Source: CADEED01 sp964444835 (GTDB taxonomy: Bacteria; Pseudomonadota; Gammaproteobacteria; Steroidobacterales; Steroidobacteraceae). Taken from it: a stretch of DNA of 27,473 bases. Position numbers and translations under genes: made by a program. Below, piece by piece: positions 1 to 9,668 of the stretch. Location: positions 1 through 27,473 of the forward strand of contig CAYUIT010000049.1 of assembly GCA_964444835.1 (NCBI GenBank). The letters are read 5' to 3'. Position 1 is the stretch's first letter, and each line of letters opens with the position of its first letter. The notes beneath the pieces were generated by a model. The model ran no database searches and was not told the origin of the DNA. It was given only the letters and a program-made list of their open reading frames with translations.

Positions 1-914
1 GGCCGGTCGAGATTGAAGCCGTAGTAATAAGTGTTGAGCTGCGGCGACACATGCAGCTCGTTCGCGAGGTTCTCCTGGATCCAATCGAATTGTCCGCGCG
101 GCACCGTGTTCGTGATGTGCAGCTCGCCCGCACGATACGACCGCAGCTCAGCGCCTTCATCCGGATTGATGATGTAACGCACGCCGTCGAGTCGATTGGC
201 GGCGTTGTCGCGGTAGTTCGGATTGCGTACTAACGACACGCTCGTTCCTTGCAGGAACTCTTGCAGCTGAAACGCGCCGTTCGACACGAAGTTGCCGGGC
301 CGCGTGAAGGCATCGCCGTGTTGCGCCAGCGAGGGTGAGTGGATCGGGCAGGTGCTCGGGTGCGTGACCAACCCGGGTAGGTAGGGAGCGACCGCCGTGA
401 GCCGGATGACGACCGTGGTCGCATCGGGCGCCGCGACGCCGAGCGTCTCGGGTGGCTTGCGGCCGTTGACGATGTCGTCCGCGTTCTCGATGACCGTCAC
501 GACCGATGCGTATTGCGACGCGGTCGCAGGGTCTACCAACCGCCGCAACGCGTTGACATAGTCGTTAGCCACGAGCGGATCGCCATTCGACCACCGCAAA
601 CCGGGACGCAACTTGAATGTGTATTCGCGCCCATCGTCGGTGACGGCCCACTCGCTTGCGGCGCCGGGCGCGGGCGAGCCGTCTTTCGCCACGAGTGCGA
701 GCGGCTCGCACAAGTCGCGCAAGATGCTCTGCGCCTCGAACGTGCGCGCTTTCTGCGGATCGAGCGAGTCGGGCGCGGGGCCGGCACCGCGTACGAGAAT
801 CGCGGGCTGCTGCTTCGGCGCGCTGCCAGGTTGGGCTGTATCGCTCGGCGATTTACCAGAGCACGCCGCGAGAACAACGAGTAAGGCTAGCCATTCGACT
901 CGAGGGGTACGCAT
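1..914 (-). CDS. Oligopeptide ABC transporter substrate-binding lipoprotein (OppA-like, SBP family 5), N-terminal part
   Basis: About 304 residues are visible; the gene runs off the left edge so its C-terminus is missing. The start ATG at 914 gives a short basic N-terminus, a hydrophobic stretch and a lipobox LAAC at residues 15-18, so the product should be a lipoprotein facing the periplasm. The mature part carries typical family-5 features: an N-terminal LDPQKA segment, a FKLRPGLRWSNGDPL segment followed by a DYVNALRRLVDP-type stretch, and later a NGAFQL segment, all closely resembling E. coli OppA. The family binds oligopeptides, or occasionally other small solutes, for import through Opp/Dpp permeases. 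No permease genes are visible beside it. The gap to the next minus-strand gene (3' end at 964) is 49 bases. The substrate cannot be told from sequence. Confidence 0.88.
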   Translation of the reverse strand, partial: MRTPRVEWLALLVVLAACSGKSPSDTAQPGSAPKQQPAILVRGAGPAPDSLDPQKARTFEAQSILRDLCEPLALVAKDGSPAPGAASEWAVTDDGREYTFKLRPGLRWSNGDPLVANDYVNALRRLVDPATASQYASVVTVIENADDIVNGRKPPETLGVAAPDATTVVIRLTAVAPYLPGLVTHPSTCPIHSPSLAQHGDAFTRPGNFVSNGAFQLQEFLQGTSVSLVRNPNYRDNAANRLDGVRYIINPDEGAELRSYRAGELHITNTVPRGQFDWIQENLANELHVSPQLNTYYYGFNLDR

Positions 915-963
915 GCCACCATGGTAGCACCGCGCCCTTCACTCGAGTCGTTACGGGCAGGCG

Positions 964-2553
964 TCAGTCTTCGCGCGTGATGTTCACTTGGTAGATCGTG
1001 GTCGTTCCCGAGATTTCATTGCCGACGATGATGAGCGGGCACCCTGTCGGGCTCTCGTGCGCAGGCACGAATGTCAGGCCTTCGGGCCCCAAGTCGCCGG
1101 CCGCTGGATTGCTTGCGCCGGCCACGGTCGCCGGTACCGTAAAGTTGCGATTGTTGAAATAGTCTTGGAACACAGGAGCGGCTGGGTTCGTGACGTCGTA
1201 CACCACGACGCCGCCTTGGCGCTCCAAGCCAACGAATGCGTAGACGCGGCCTTGCACGCGGCCGACCACGACGCCTTCGGGTTCTGGACCTTTGTCGTCG
1301 CTGCGCGTGTCGAACGACGCGTTCGCGTCGTTGTTGCTGTTGAAGTCGGGCGAGGGCACACCCGGGGCAATTTCCGCACTGAGACGCTCGAGTGCATCGC
1401 CGCTGTCGAACACGATCTCACCGCGCGCGTTCCAGATCGTGAATGAGCGCGCGCCAAAGGAGAACAAGCGGTCGTAGTCACCGTCGCCGTCGAGATCGCC
1501 GTTAGCGGCCGTGACACGCAAGCGGCCTAGATTGGCGTTGTCGCGCAACACGCTGGCGTTCGGAAAAGCCGCCGGATCGAGCACGAGATCGCGCACACGT
1601 CGCTCTTCGTTGAATCCGGCGTACGCGCGGGCGTCGCCCTCGTTCGCCGTGATGTAGTAAGTGTCGCCGCGCACGCGAAATGCGTCGATCGCGTCGGGCA
1701 TGTAGAAGCCCGCAACGGGCCAGTTGGCGATATTGATGCGGCCATCGCGGTCACTTGCGTCGAGCGCGTTCGCAGCGAGTGAATGGTCCTTCGTGCCGAG
1801 TGGCTGAATTGCGCTCACTTGGCGCGTACGCAAATCGACGATCGCGACCGCGTTCGCCTCTTGCAGCGTGACCCAGGCGGTCGCGCCATCCGGCGACTGC
1901 GCGATGTATTCGGGTTCGAGATCTTGTGCGACCGATGCATTGGGGCCGGTCAAGCGAACACCGGCCGCGAGCAGATTCGCACGTTGTGCATTGAATGCTG
2001 TGAAGGTGATGGGCGTGACCGTCGCACGCGCCACGCCGCGGCGCAAATCGATGAAGCTGATCGAGCCTTCCGGGTCCACGGTGTACGAGTCGTTAGGCTC
2101 GCCTTCGTTGGCGACGAGCACGGCGCGGCCGTCGCGCGTGAAGCGCAGCATGTCCGGCAGCGCGCCGACCGTCACGGTCTTGAGAAGCTGCAGCGTGTCT
2201 GCGTGGAAGAATGCAACCGTGCCGGGGTCTTGTTTGATCGCCGCTTCAATTGCGACTGCAACAAGCCCATCGCGTGCAGCGACACTGTTCGCCGCGCCGC
2301 CTACTGTGGTGAGATCGAGCGCACCGATCTTGCGAGGTGCACGCGGGTCCGTCAGATCCAGCACATCCACCGTGGCGGCGGCAGCGTTGACGACGAAGGC
2401 GCGTTTCGTGAGGGCATCGAATGCCGGAATTTCTGCCGCGCCTTGGGCGAACAGCCCTGTCGAATAACTGCCTAACAACTCGAGCTCGGCGCGCGGGGCA
2501 GCCTGCGCAGCACTGATGGACATCAAGGTCGCAACATAGATCCACGCACGCAT
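964..2553 (-). CDS. Choice-of-anchor I family secreted beta-propeller protein
   Basis: A 529-residue protein with a signal peptide (short basic start, hydrophobic core, AQAA-type cleavage region near residue 19). The mature protein begins with the LLGSYSTGLF-type opening seen in choice-of-anchor I proteins, and then shows blade-like repeats such as VDVLDLTDP, GSISFIDL and AIVDLRT, with an EGEPND acidic loop. This family, sometimes annotated as alkaline-phosphatase- or phytase-like esterases, has no well-established reaction. Family members often end in one of several cell-surface anchors; this one ends in NITRED with no PEP-CTERM, LPXTG or transmembrane tail, so it is probably periplasmic or released. 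A GAGGAG ribosome-binding site lies just upstream of the ATG at 2553. It is 99 bases downstream of mnmG, in the position where rsmG often lies. Confidence 0.82.
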   Translation of the reverse strand: MRAWIYVATLMSISAAQAAPRAELELLGSYSTGLFAQGAAEIPAFDALTKRAFVVNAAAATVDVLDLTDPRAPRKIGALDLTTVGGAANSVAARDGLVAVAIEAAIKQDPGTVAFFHADTLQLLKTVTVGALPDMLRFTRDGRAVLVANEGEPNDSYTVDPEGSISFIDLRRGVARATVTPITFTAFNAQRANLLAAGVRLTGPNASVAQDLEPEYIAQSPDGATAWVTLQEANAVAIVDLRTRQVSAIQPLGTKDHSLAANALDASDRDGRINIANWPVAGFYMPDAIDAFRVRGDTYYITANEGDARAYAGFNEERRVRDLVLDPAAFPNASVLRDNANLGRLRVTAANGDLDGDGDYDRLFSFGARSFTIWNARGEIVFDSGDALERLSAEIAPGVPSPDFNSNNDANASFDTRSDDKGPEPEGVVVGRVQGRVYAFVGLERQGGVVVYDVTNPAAPVFQDYFNNRNFTVPATVAGASNPAAGDLGPEGLTFVPAHESPTGCPLIIVGNEISGTTTIYQVNITRED

Positions 2554-2652
2554 CGACTCGCTCTCCTCGGGCTGGAATGTCGCCGAGGGGTTCGGCGAAC
2601 TCAGCCGATAAAGTTAGAGCGGGTATGTGTCAGACAGATGACGGACGTGTTG

Positions 2653-4548
2653 CTAGGCTGCGCGAGAGCGCTTCTTCAGATGAATGAGCAGGATCGACAC
2701 CGCAGCCGGTGTCACGCCTGGCGTGCGCGCGGCTTGACCGAGCGTGCTCGGGCGAATCTCTGCGAGTCGTTGGCGCACTTCGATCGACAAACCAGGAACC
2801 GCTGCGTAATCGAGATCGGTGGGTAACTGCAGATCTTCGTTGCGGCGTTGGCGCTCTACTTCCTCTTGCTGACGCTCGATGTAGCCCGAGTACTTGGCGG
2901 CTACTTCGAGTTGCAGTTGCACTTGCGCCGGCAAGCGATCGTCGATGGCGGCGTGATCGACAGCGCCGACCAGCTCGAGCACATCGTCGTAATCGACATC
3001 GGGCCGACGCAGCAAGTCGAACGCTGACAAATCGCGCGAGAGCGGCGCATCCAACACCTGCGCACTCCACTCTGCGGGAATCGCATGCGCCTTCAACCAG
3101 GTGCCTTGGAAGCGCACCAACTCGGCGGCCGTGGCATCACGCTTAGCGCAAAAGAATGCCCAGCGTTCGTCGTCGACGAGGCCGAGCTCGCGGCCGATGG
3201 GTGTGAGCCGCAGATCGGCGTTGTCCTCGCGCAGCAGCAAGCGATGCTCGGCGCGGCTGGTGAACATGCGATACGGCTCGCGCGTACCGCGCGTGACGAG
3301 ATCGTCGACGAGTACACCCAAATAGGAATCGCTGCGCTTCGGCACGAACGGCTCGCGCTCGCGCGCCGACTGCGCCGCATTGATGCCCGCGACGATGCCT
3401 TGCGCGGCGGCTTCCTCGTAACCCGTGGTGCCGTTGATCTGGCCGGCGAAGAACAGGCCCGCGATGAATTTTGTCTCGAGCGAGCTCTTGAGATCGCGCG
3501 GGTCGAAGTAGTCGTACTCGATCGCATAGCCCGGCCGCGTGATGTGGGCGTTCTCGAAGCCGCGGATCGTGCGCACGAACTCGAACTGCACGTCGAACGG
3601 CAAGCTCGTCGAAATACCGTTCGGGTACACCTCGTGGGTGTTGAGCCCTTCGGGCTCGATGAAAATCTGGTGCGAATGCTTGTCCGCGAACCTAACAACC
3701 TTGTCCTCGACCGACGGACAATACCGCGGGCCGACGCCCTCGATCTTGCCGGTGAACATCGGCGAACGGTCTGTGGCGGCCCGGATGATGTCGTGCGTGC
3801 GCTCGTTCGTCGCGGTGATATGGCATGGCGCCTGCGGCGGGTGCTCGCTCACTCGGCCGAGATACGAAAACACCGGCTGCGGATCGTCGCTCCACTGCGG
3901 CACGAGTTCGCGGTAGTCGATGGTGCGCCCGTCGATGCGCGGCGGCGTGCCCGTCTTGAGCCGACCCACGCGGAATGGCAGCGCCCGCAGCTTTTCGGCC
4001 AACTTGTTAGACGGCGGATCGCCCGCGCGCCCGCCTTGATAGTTGTCGAGCCCAACATGAATACGCCCGCCGAGGAACGTGCCGACGGTCAGCACGACGG
4101 CGCGTGCCTCGAACACAATACCCGTCACCGTGACGACGCCGCGCACGCGTCCGCCCTCGATGAGCAGATCGGCACATTCTTGTTGGAACAGCGTGAGGTT
4201 CGGTTGGTTCTCGAGCATCCCGCGGATCGCCGCCTTGTAGAGCTGACGATCGGCCTGCGCGCGCGTCGCGCGCACCGCGGGGCCCTTGCTCGCATTCAAC
4301 GTGCGGAACTGAATGCCGCCGCGATCCGCTGCGCGCGCCATTGCGCCACCGAGCGCATCGATCTCTTTGACCAAGTGCCCTTTGCCGATGCCACCGATCG
4401 CCGGGTTGCAACTCATCTGCCCGAGCGTCTCGATGCTTTGTGTTAGCAGCAACGTGTTGCAACCCATGCGCGCAGCCGCGAGCGCGGCTTCGGTGCCAGC
4501 ATGGCCACCGCCGATCACGACGCAGTCGAATGGGTGCGCGAATCGCAT
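2653..4548 (-). CDS. mnmG: tRNA uridine-5-carboxymethylaminomethyl modification enzyme MnmG (GidA)
   Basis: Full-length at 631 residues. MnmG binds FAD and NADH and, with MnmE, installs the (carboxymethyl)aminomethyl group at U34 of certain tRNAs using methylene-tetrahydrofolate. Visible features: the N-terminal FAD dinucleotide-binding motif VIGGGHAGTEAA at residues 11-22, the family signature GPRYCPSVEDKVVRF with its conserved cysteine near residue 275, a GTTGYEEAAAQG segment, and a helical C-terminal domain with YSGYIERQQ. The ATG at 4548 gives the standard MnmG N-terminus. The gene is normally next to mnmE and rsmG; here it is separated from mnmE by about 11 kb of accessory genes and is not followed by rsmG. 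Its start faces a divergent plus-strand operon across 158 bases. Confidence 0.98.
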   Translation of the reverse strand: MRFAHPFDCVVIGGGHAGTEAALAAARMGCNTLLLTQSIETLGQMSCNPAIGGIGKGHLVKEIDALGGAMARAADRGGIQFRTLNASKGPAVRATRAQADRQLYKAAIRGMLENQPNLTLFQQECADLLIEGGRVRGVVTVTGIVFEARAVVLTVGTFLGGRIHVGLDNYQGGRAGDPPSNKLAEKLRALPFRVGRLKTGTPPRIDGRTIDYRELVPQWSDDPQPVFSYLGRVSEHPPQAPCHITATNERTHDIIRAATDRSPMFTGKIEGVGPRYCPSVEDKVVRFADKHSHQIFIEPEGLNTHEVYPNGISTSLPFDVQFEFVRTIRGFENAHITRPGYAIEYDYFDPRDLKSSLETKFIAGLFFAGQINGTTGYEEAAAQGIVAGINAAQSAREREPFVPKRSDSYLGVLVDDLVTRGTREPYRMFTSRAEHRLLLREDNADLRLTPIGRELGLVDDERWAFFCAKRDATAAELVRFQGTWLKAHAIPAEWSAQVLDAPLSRDLSAFDLLRRPDVDYDDVLELVGAVDHAAIDDRLPAQVQLQLEVAAKYSGYIERQQEEVERQRRNEDLQLPTDLDYAAVPGLSIEVRQRLAEIRPSTLGQAARTPGVTPAAVSILLIHLKKRSRAA

Positions 4549-4706
4549 GAAATATGTTGTTTGATCAAAGGGTTAAACGAGCCAGCTAGTTTAGAGTATC
4601 GGCGCGTGTCCCGCTACCCGCTGGCGCGCGCTGCGCTCGGTCCAGGACGTCGCAGCAAAACTTCGGCCGACCGAACGCCCACAGCGCGCTACCACTCGTT
4701 CGTGTA

Positions 4707-6203
4707 ATGTCTCGCGCAATGCTGTATCGAATTCTGGCGGCTGCCGTTGTCGCCACTGCGCTCGCCCTCACGTCTGCACCCGCTGCCGCGACCGAGACGA
4801 GCGCTGCCATCGCTCTCAAGCCTTGCCGCCTCGAACATCCGGCGAAAGTGATCGCGGTGGAGGCGCAGTGCGGCACGTTGTCGGTGCCGGAAAACTACAC
4901 GAACCCCGCGGGCCGCAAGATCGAACTCGCCGTCGCGCGCGTCCGTGCCGTCAATCAGCGTAACAAGTTGGAACCGCTGTTCGTCATTGCGGGTGGCCCC
5001 GGCATGGGCTCAGCCGAGTTCTACGCGAGCGTGGCCACGGCGTTCGATCGCGTGCATCGCGAGCGCGACATTCTGATCGTCGATCAACGCGGCACTGGTG
5101 GCTCCAATCGTCTCGATTGTGAGTTCGATGAGGAAAGCTTGGAGGAGGTGTCGCCCGAGCAGCTCACCAAGCTCTCGGTCGAATGCCGCGATCAACTCGC
5201 AAAGCGCGCGGATCTCACGCAATACACTACGAGTGTGGCGGTGCGCGATCTCGATGCTGTTCGCCAAGCGCTCGGCTATGGTCGCGTGAATCTTTATGGC
5301 GTGTCGTACGGCACACGCGTGGCGCAGCACTACGCGCGCAAGTATCCCGCACAAACGCGCGCGCTGATTTTGGATGGCGTGGTCGATCCCACGCTCGTGT
5401 TGGGCCCAGCGATGGCGCTCGATGCGGAGGCGGCGTTGCTGCGCATCCTCGCGCGCTGCCGCGAAACGCCAAGTTGTCAGAAAGCGTTCGGCGATCCGGA
5501 AAAGGACTACCGCGAACTGCGTACGAAGCTCACGGCTGCGCCGGTTACGGTCAGCCTGCCAGATCCACGCGATGGCACTAACAGATCGTTCTCCTTCGGA
5601 CGGGTGCATCTGTCTGCCGTGTTGCGGCTCGCCAGCTACACACCCGACCAAGCGGCGTTGTTGCCACTCGCGCTGAAGCTCGCGAATCGCGACGGCGATT
5701 ACCGCGCGCTCGCGGGTCAATACCTCATGATGGGTCGCGGCCTCTCCCGCTCCATGTCTTACGGTATGCACAACGCTGTCGTGTGCTCTGAAGACATGCC
5801 CGCAGTCGCCGTCGACAAACTACCGCGCGGCGAGCTCGCAGGCACGCACATGGGCGAGGCGCAGATCGATCAGTTGCTCAAGCTGTGTGCGGAGTGGCCG
5901 CGTGGTGTGGTCGACGCCGACTTCCGTGCGCCGCTCAAAAGTGCCGCCGCCGCGCTTCTGATGTCGGGCAGTGACGACCCGGTCACGCCGCCTGCCTATG
6001 CCGAATCAGCACGTAAAGCGTTCGCCGACAACGCACACTTGGTCGTGCCGGGTTTTGGCCATGGCCAGATCACGACACCCTGCGTCAATCGCATCGTGGC
6101 CGACTTCCTGCGCTCCGGTACTGCAAAGAGCCTGGATGTCTCGTGCACGGCGAAGCTGAAGCCCATGCCGTTCTTTACGTCGCCAGCAGGGCCCGCGCCA
6201 TGA
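4707..6203 (+). CDS. Exported alpha/beta hydrolase, tripeptidyl aminopeptidase (TAP) family
   Basis: A 498-residue protein with an N-terminal signal peptide (hydrophobic residues about 8-27, ending in an Ala-rich cleavage region), so probably periplasmic. The alpha/beta-hydrolase fold is shown by the oxyanion motif GGPGMG at 96-101, a VDQRGTGGS strand-turn at about 125-133, the nucleophile elbow GVSYG with Ser200, and a C-terminal TAP-type domain carrying Asp424 (GSDDPVTPP) and His452 (GFGHG). This is a complete catalytic triad. Related enzymes release tripeptides or proline from peptide N-termini, but substrates in this broad family vary. It is the first gene of a tightly packed plus-strand operon: its TGA overlaps the ATG of the downstream ABC ATPase gene by 4 bases (ATGA), which implies translational coupling. 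Confidence 0.88.
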   Translation: MSRAMLYRILAAAVVATALALTSAPAAATETSAAIALKPCRLEHPAKVIAVEAQCGTLSVPENYTNPAGRKIELAVARVRAVNQRNKLEPLFVIAGGPGMGSAEFYASVATAFDRVHRERDILIVDQRGTGGSNRLDCEFDEESLEEVSPEQLTKLSVECRDQLAKRADLTQYTTSVAVRDLDAVRQALGYGRVNLYGVSYGTRVAQHYARKYPAQTRALILDGVVDPTLVLGPAMALDAEAALLRILARCRETPSCQKAFGDPEKDYRELRTKLTAAPVTVSLPDPRDGTNRSFSFGRVHLSAVLRLASYTPDQAALLPLALKLANRDGDYRALAGQYLMMGRGLSRSMSYGMHNAVVCSEDMPAVAVDKLPRGELAGTHMGEAQIDQLLKLCAEWPRGVVDADFRAPLKSAAAALLMSGSDDPVTPPAYAESARKAFADNAHLVVPGFGHGQITTPCVNRIVADFLRSGTAKSLDVSCTAKLKPMPFFTSPAGPAP

Positions 6204-6931
6204 TCGAGGTTCGTGGGCTACACAAGAAGTTTGGCGAAGTGGTCGCCGTACGCGATGTCAGCTTCATGGCGGCCGACGCACGCATCACGGGATTGTTAGG
6301 GCCGAACGGCGCCGGCAAGTCCACGACGTTGCGGATGTTGTATACGGTGCTGCGCCCCGACGCAGGCGATGCGCTTGTCGATGGCGTGTCCGCAACGGCA
6401 GATCCGCTGACGGTGCGCCGCTCGATCGGCGTGCTGTCGCACAGCGCAGGTGTCTATCAACACCTTACGGCGCGCGAGAACATCCTGTATTTCGGCGAGC
6501 TACACGGCATGTCGAAGGCCGATCGGACGGCGCGTGCCGATGAGTTGATCGAACTCCTGGAGATGAAGGAGTTCGCGAATCGCCATGCCAAAGGCTTCTC
6601 GCAAGGCCAGAAGCTCAAGACAGCGCTTGCGCGCTCGCTCGTGCATCGCCCGCGGAATGTGCTGCTCGACGAGCCGACGAACGGGCTCGATGTCATGGCC
6701 GTCCGCAATTTGCGTAACTTGCTGCGCAAGCTGCGCGAGCAAGGTCATTGCGTGCTGTTCTCGAGCCACGTGATGCAGGAGGTTGCGCAATTGTGCGATG
6801 AGATCGTGGTGATTGCCCGCGGCAGTGTCGTCGCCACCGGCACGGTCGACGCCTTGCGCGAGCGCACCGGCAAGACGCAGCTCGAAGATGCATTCGTCAG
6901 TTTGATCGGCAGCGACGAAGGGTTGAGCTGA
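6200..6931 (+). CDS. ABC transporter ATP-binding protein, NatA-like
   Basis: The start is set at the ATG overlapping the previous stop (ATGA), which gives the standard MIEVRGLHKKFG opening and 243 residues; an earlier in-frame ATG 57 bases upstream would add an unrelated tail. Walker A GPNGAGKST lies at residues 34-42, the signature is FSQGQ at 133-137 in place of LSGGQ, Walker B is LLDEP with Asp157 and Glu158, and an SSHVMQE H-loop follows. The canonical Q-loop glutamine is replaced (GVLSHSAGVY), as in many ABC-2 type exporter ATPases. The gene is followed at once by its membrane partner, whose ATG shares one base with this stop. NatAB in Bacillus exports sodium; related pairs export drugs or peptides, so the substrate is unknown. 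Confidence 0.93.
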   Translation: MIEVRGLHKKFGEVVAVRDVSFMAADARITGLLGPNGAGKSTTLRMLYTVLRPDAGDALVDGVSATADPLTVRRSIGVLSHSAGVYQHLTARENILYFGELHGMSKADRTARADELIELLEMKEFANRHAKGFSQGQKLKTALARSLVHRPRNVLLDEPTNGLDVMAVRNLRNLLRKLREQGHCVLFSSHVMQEVAQLCDEIVVIARGSVVATGTVDALRERTGKTQLEDAFVSLIGSDEGLS

Positions 6932-8124
6932 TGGCAAACAGCGGCTGGCGCAGCATCCTGACGGTGTTTCGCAAGGAGTTCCTCGAGAGTTTGCGGGACA
7001 AGCGCACGCTCACGTCGGCGATGTTGTTAGGGCCCGTGTTCGGCCCGCTGATGTTTCTGCTGATCGTGCAAATCACGATGAAGCAGTCGGAAGACGCCAT
7101 GAACGAGACCGTAACGGTGGCCGTCTCGCAGGCCGACCGTGCACCGGGCTTGATCGATTGGATCGAGGCGCGCGGTATCGAGGTGAAGCGCGTCGACTTC
7201 ACCGACGAGCAAGCCCGCGCCTCCGTGCTCGCACGCGAGCACAGGATCGTGATGATGATCACCCCCGAATTCGCCGAGCAGCTCGAGTCGCAAGCGCCCG
7301 CCCCGGTGCTGCTCTACGCCGATAGCTCGCGCCAATTCGAGAACCGCGCCGTGCGGCGCATCCAGAACCTCGTGACGCAGTACGGCCAGCAGATCGCGCA
7401 GTTACGGCTCGTCGCGCGTGGCGTCGATCCCTTGATCGGCATTCCGATCGCGGTGCAGGAAGTGGATGTCTCAACGCCCGAGAGCCGCTCGACCATGCTG
7501 CTCGGCATGCTGAGCTACATCGTGATCTTCACGATGCTGATCGGTGGTATGTACCTCGCTATCGACGCCACCGCGGGCGAGCGCGAGCGCGGCTCCCTCG
7601 AGGCGCTGCTCACGACGCCCGTGCCGCGGCCGTACCTGATCTACGGCAAGGTGCTGGCAGCCACCGCCTTCATGTTGGTGTCGTTGACGCTCACGGTGAC
7701 GGCGCTGACGATCGCCGTGCAGTACATGGGGCTCGAGCGATTCGGTATGTCGGCCAATCTCTCACCGAGCACGGCACCGCGCATGGTCTTGTGGTGTGCG
7801 CCGGTCGCGTTGTTAGGCGCCGCGTTCCTCACCATCGTGGCGGCTTTCACCAAGAGTTATCGCGAAGCGCAGAGTTACCTCGGTATGGTCATCGCGGTGC
7901 CTACGATGCCGCTGATGATTGCTGGGTTGTTCGGCCTAACGGCCTCGCTCAGCCTGATGTTTGTGCCGTTCTTGTCGCAGCATTTGTTGATCACCAGTGT
8001 GTTGCGCGATGAGCCAATCGCCATGAGCTTCGTGCTGACATCCATCACGACGACGCTCGGGCTGGGTCTCATCCTCGCGTGGTTTGCTGGCAAACTCTAC
8101 GACCGAGAGGCATTGTTAGGCTAA
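6931..8124 (+). CDS. ABC-2 type transporter permease, NatB-like
   Basis: A 397-residue membrane protein. It has one transmembrane helix near residues 30-50, a large soluble (presumably periplasmic) domain to about residue 185, and then a C-terminal block of about five helices (for example a LLGMLSYIVIFTMLIGG stretch, a LVSLTLTVTALTIAV stretch and a final GLGLILAWFAG). The AGERERGSLEALLTTPV motif after the second helix is the characteristic cytoplasmic coupling segment of ABC-2/NatB permeases. It is translationally coupled to the upstream ATPase (TGATG) and to the downstream serine hydrolase (TAATG), so all three are likely made together. It probably forms a dimer with two ATPase subunits in the inner membrane. 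The exported substrate is unknown. Confidence 0.92.
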   Translation: MANSGWRSILTVFRKEFLESLRDKRTLTSAMLLGPVFGPLMFLLIVQITMKQSEDAMNETVTVAVSQADRAPGLIDWIEARGIEVKRVDFTDEQARASVLAREHRIVMMITPEFAEQLESQAPAPVLLYADSSRQFENRAVRRIQNLVTQYGQQIAQLRLVARGVDPLIGIPIAVQEVDVSTPESRSTMLLGMLSYIVIFTMLIGGMYLAIDATAGERERGSLEALLTTPVPRPYLIYGKVLAATAFMLVSLTLTVTALTIAVQYMGLERFGMSANLSPSTAPRMVLWCAPVALLGAAFLTIVAAFTKSYREAQSYLGMVIAVPTMPLMIAGLFGLTASLSLMFVPFLSQHLLITSVLRDEPIAMSFVLTSITTTLGLGLILAWFAGKLYDREALLG

Positions 8125-9650
8125 TGAAGAAAATCGCGCTGGGATTCGCCGCCGTATTCCTGGCCGTGTGCGCGGCCTTCACGAATGCCGCAGAGCCGAA
8201 GCGCACGCGACCCGAATCCACCGAAGCGTGTGTTTCGGGCGGCGCAGCGTTTGCACAAGCCGACGCGGTGCTGTCGGAAGCTGCGAGCACGAATCACTTT
8301 CCCGGCGCGATCTTGGTTGTGCTGAAGAGCGGGCAGATCGCGCATTGCAAAGCGATCGGTGTTAGCGACGTGGCAGCCAACACGCCCGTCGATTTCGACA
8401 CCGTGTTCCGCATCGCGTCGATGTCGAAGAGCGTCACCGGCCTCGCCGTGCTGCAACTTCGCGATCGCGGCAAGCTGCAACTCACCGACCCCGCCGCGAA
8501 GTACATACCGGAATTGCCGCGCCCGTCGTCGGCAGCGCAAGACCGTTCGATTCGCGTGCTCGATTTGCTAGCGCACACGGCCGGCTTCGTCACCGACGAC
8601 CCGTGGGGCGATCGGCAGTTGCCGATGTCGGAGGCCGATTTCAGCCGGTACATCGCCGGCGGCATTCCAGCCGCCCGCCCGCCTGGTGTCGCATATGAGT
8701 ACTCGAATACGGGTTACGCCTTGTTAGGGCGCATCGTCACGCGCGCTTCAGGCGTTCGCTACCAAGATTACATCCAGCGCGAGATCCTGCAGCCGCTCGG
8801 CATGAGCGCGAGTGGCTTCGACCCAAGCCGCGTTCCCAGTGCGAAGCGCGCCAAAGGCTATCGCTTCGAAGACGGCCGCTTCCGCGAAGAGCCCGTGCTC
8901 GGCGACGGCGCGTACGCCTCAATGGGCGGCATGCAAGTGAGCGCGCGCGATTACATCCGCTATGTGAATTTCGTGCTCGACGGCTGGCGCACCAGCGCCG
9001 ATTCGCCGTATGCCACCATGATCGCCCGCGCCACGCGGCGCGAGCTCGCGCAACCGACCAGCTTCCCGCGCATGCGTGCGGCCGACTCGGACGAAGCGAG
9101 CTGCCCCGCATCCCTCGCCTACAGCTACGGCATGCATGTCGTCACCGACTGCCGCTTCACCAACGCGATGACGCACTCCGGCGGCCTGCCCGGCTACGGC
9201 TCGAATGTGCTGTTCCTACCGCAGCACGACGCCGCCGTGTTCTTGTTCGTCAATCGTACGTACGCACCGGCCGCTACCGCCGTACGCAAGATTGCCGCGC
9301 GGCTTGCCGACGACGGCGTGTTCGCCAGCACGCGCGCCTCCGTGAGCCCCGCATTCACCACCGTCGGCGACGCGATCGGCAAGATGATCGCTGCAACGAA
9401 TGTCGATGCCACGCCGGGCGTGATCGCTAACAACCTGTACGCCGATCGTGACCTCGCGAAACGCAACCTCGAGTTGCGGCAGCTCCTCGAGCGCCTCGGG
9501 CCGTGCACGCAGCAACCCACCTACGCTCCCACGCACAATTTAGCGGGTGCGTTCACCTACGCGTGCGAGCGCGGTACGCTGCGTGCCGAGGTGTTGTTAG
9601 CACCCACATCCACGCCACAGTTGCAGCAGCTCGAGTTTTCGGTGCGGTGA
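8124..9650 (+). CDS. Exported serine hydrolase, beta-lactamase class C / penicillin-binding-protein-like
   Basis: The start is taken at the ATG overlapping the permease stop (TAATG), giving 508 residues that open with a clean signal peptide (MKK, hydrophobic core, NAAEP cleavage region); an in-frame upstream ATG would bury the signal. The beta-lactamase-superfamily active site is complete: SxxK with Ser99 and Lys102, the YSN motif at 193-195 (YEYSNTGY), and HSGG at 351-354, which replaces the KTG box as is usual in esterase or D-amino-peptidase members. A long C-terminal extension follows. Members of this family cleave esters, D-amino-acid peptides or amides; true beta-lactamase activity is less likely without a KTG box. 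It sits in an operon with two other exported hydrolases and an exporter. Confidence 0.9.
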   Translation: MKKIALGFAAVFLAVCAAFTNAAEPKRTRPESTEACVSGGAAFAQADAVLSEAASTNHFPGAILVVLKSGQIAHCKAIGVSDVAANTPVDFDTVFRIASMSKSVTGLAVLQLRDRGKLQLTDPAAKYIPELPRPSSAAQDRSIRVLDLLAHTAGFVTDDPWGDRQLPMSEADFSRYIAGGIPAARPPGVAYEYSNTGYALLGRIVTRASGVRYQDYIQREILQPLGMSASGFDPSRVPSAKRAKGYRFEDGRFREEPVLGDGAYASMGGMQVSARDYIRYVNFVLDGWRTSADSPYATMIARATRRELAQPTSFPRMRAADSDEASCPASLAYSYGMHVVTDCRFTNAMTHSGGLPGYGSNVLFLPQHDAAVFLFVNRTYAPAATAVRKIAARLADDGVFASTRASVSPAFTTVGDAIGKMIAATNVDATPGVIANNLYADRDLAKRNLELRQLLERLGPCTQQPTYAPTHNLAGAFTYACERGTLRAEVLLAPTSTPQLQQLEFSVR

Positions 9651-9668
9651 GCGGCTGAAAGCGGCGGC

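Noticed and set aside
3085..4446. Long plus-strand open frame (453 codons) opposite mnmG
   Set aside because: It lies wholly antisense to a certain gene, has Arg/Ala/His-rich low-information composition and no recognisable domain. It is a high-GC shadow frame.
4560..4569. Perfect palindrome TTTGATCAAA just upstream of mnmG
   Set aside because: It lacks the spacing of an FNR/CRP-type site, and a single 10-bp palindrome is plausible by chance.
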